From Aplidium turbinatum (taxonomy: Eukaryota > Chordata > Ascidiacea > Aplousobranchia > Polyclinidae): DNA of 64,000 nucleotides. The translations under genes were made by a program, and so were the position numbers. Below are positions 63,006-64,000 of this stretch, piece by piece. The stretch lies in assembly GCA_918807975.1 (NCBI GenBank), contig OU964925.1, positions 8,470,798-8,534,797 on the forward strand, read 5' to 3'. How positions within the stretch are numbered: the first letter of the stretch is position 1; each line of letters begins with the position of its first letter. Below the pieces are notes generated by a model. The model had not been told where the DNA came from. It saw only the letters and a program-made list of their open reading frames with translations, and did not search any database.

Positions 63006-63236
63006 GCTGGGTATGGCCACGGAGATATATACCTCCGGGCGACAGTTTCCCATTTGTGAAACCTAAGCTCCAAAAAATGGTACTACCGCCAACCTTGCCA
63101 AAGCGCTCAAACTTCAAGCAGTGAGCTTTGCGCAATGCACAAGGTGCCTCGAGTAAAGTGCTCAATCGGCTAACCTAATGCACGTTCTTCTGGTGAAAAC
63201 TTAGCTGATTATAAAAGTATGAAAATAAAAGCAGAT

Positions 63237-63393
63237 TATCAGCGTTATCCGCAGACCACATCATCAATGACTGCTCCATCTTCAAGCCACCTAACGGAGT
63301 GGAACGTCTGCGTGTCATGGATGATGAAACCAAAGACTGGCTGCTCTCTAGTAGCCTTCCAGTGTAGTCCGGGAACATCGTGAATCTGGAATG
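63237..63393 (-). CDS. Possible terminal exon of an unidentified gene
   Basis: After a good acceptor (ttaccattccag, about 63394) an open frame runs to a stop at about 63245. The product includes VFGFIIHDTQTFHSVRWLED and ends DDVVCG. I do not recognise the family, and no upstream exon was found. It could be a real last exon or transposon-derived. Confidence 0.3.
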
Positions 63394-63791
63394 GTAAAAG
63401 GATAGACCCTCGGCCCCAGACGCTCACAAGACGACGACGAGCATATATACATCTTGTGATAGTTCAGCTTAGTTTGCACCAGAAGAATGTGTATCATGTT
63501 ATTTAATTAAATTAGAAGTTAAACAAAATGTCAAAATTCAACAGTTTAAATTACACTAGCCAACAAAAAAAATTTTTTTTTTGGTGCAGAAGATATTTCA
63601 ACTGTTTTTAGCTAATTTGCGGTCGCTGATTTCGAAAATGCAGTCAGTTTTTGTCTATCAGGTCTAGTTTTCTAGTTACGGTAATTCCACTGCATGAGTG
63701 CACGTATGCATAATTTCTCATGTAAAATCTATTTACGAGTCAAATATATTGTCAAAAGATATAAATCAATTTCAGCAAGCCAACAAAGAAC

Positions 63792-63986
63792 TTAAAAACG
63801 TACACACAAAGATAGAATTAATAGGTATGGTAGCATTTTATTCTTCACCTTGCTTAAAGTGTCTGCCATAAACTTGCGCTGAAGATATCTACGAGGGTGA
63901 ACTGCAAAAGCATCATCGCGTTTAATTGACCAGCAATAGTCAGCTAGCATGGTAGCATCCCATCTCCCTTGATATTTGACTTCCAT
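63792..63986 (-). CDS. Open frame with GRWDATMLADYCW-like motif
   Basis: About 60 codons, open to near the right edge, with KYQGRWDATMLADYCWSIKR and then RRYLQRKF. The G.WD..M.ADYCW string is one I associate with the C-termini of transposon-derived invertebrate proteins, but I cannot name the family. It is partial on the right. Confidence 0.35.
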   Translation of the reverse strand: MEVKYQGRWDATMLADYCWSIKRDDAFAVHPRRYLQRKFMADTLSKVKNKMLPYLLILSLCVRF

Positions 63987-64000
63987 CTCACCAATGACTT

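Noticed and set aside
1-64000. CRISPR array, bacterial operon or riboswitch
   Set aside because: Exon-intron structure, SINEs and LINEs show this is animal DNA, and no regularly spaced short repeats were seen.

Overview
The window looks like a gene-rich but AT-rich, repeat-laden invertebrate deuterostome genome. A tunicate such as Ciona is my best guess, from the compact introns (mostly 0.2-1 kb), the low GC and the mix of SINEs, MITEs and Penelope-like debris. I could not test this, so treat the organism call as weak.

Layout. Almost the whole left three quarters (1-47476, minus strand) is one very large gene of about 65 exons. Its 5' end, an ATG followed by a signal peptide, is at 47476, and its 3' end runs off the left edge. 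I placed 62 exons whose junction phases all agree. They encode about 3,317 residues: a signal peptide, then 18 complete MAM domains and the start of a 19th, with four LDL-receptor class A (LDLa) modules set between the later MAM domains. Pro/Thr-rich linkers also occur. The protein is therefore a secreted or ectodomain adhesion/binding protein of the MAM-LDLa class (MALRD1-like in composition). At the far left, the exon at 1656-1817 appears to be one base short of an open MAM reading frame. It is followed by a cysteine-rich exon (879-1046) and a partial exon (1-159).

Region 47477-55127 is intergenic and full of repeats: a reverse-strand tRNA-derived SINE, a pair of 225-bp direct repeats flanking degenerate tandem units, and a TA-flanked pogo-like DNA transposon. 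From 55128 to 59641 (minus strand) lie the last five exons of a copper type II ascorbate-dependent monooxygenase (DBH/MOXD-like). Its N-terminal exons are not recognised in this window. From 59700 to 64000 the sequence is mainly transposon debris: a Jockey/CR1-like LINE 3' end, a fossil integrase fragment split by a hAT MITE, a Penelope-type terminus, and two short unassigned open frames.

Mobile elements in introns of the large gene include a hAT nested inside another hAT (both with 8-bp target duplications), three tRNA-derived SINE families, an RTE-like LINE 3' end, a Penelope-like retroelement tail with a hammerhead-like motif, and a nearly perfect 370-bp foldback element. The most interesting points are the size and module-by-module exon regularity of the MAM gene, its frameshifted 19th MAM exon, the repeated hammerhead-like Penelope termini, and the foldback family with a shared head.
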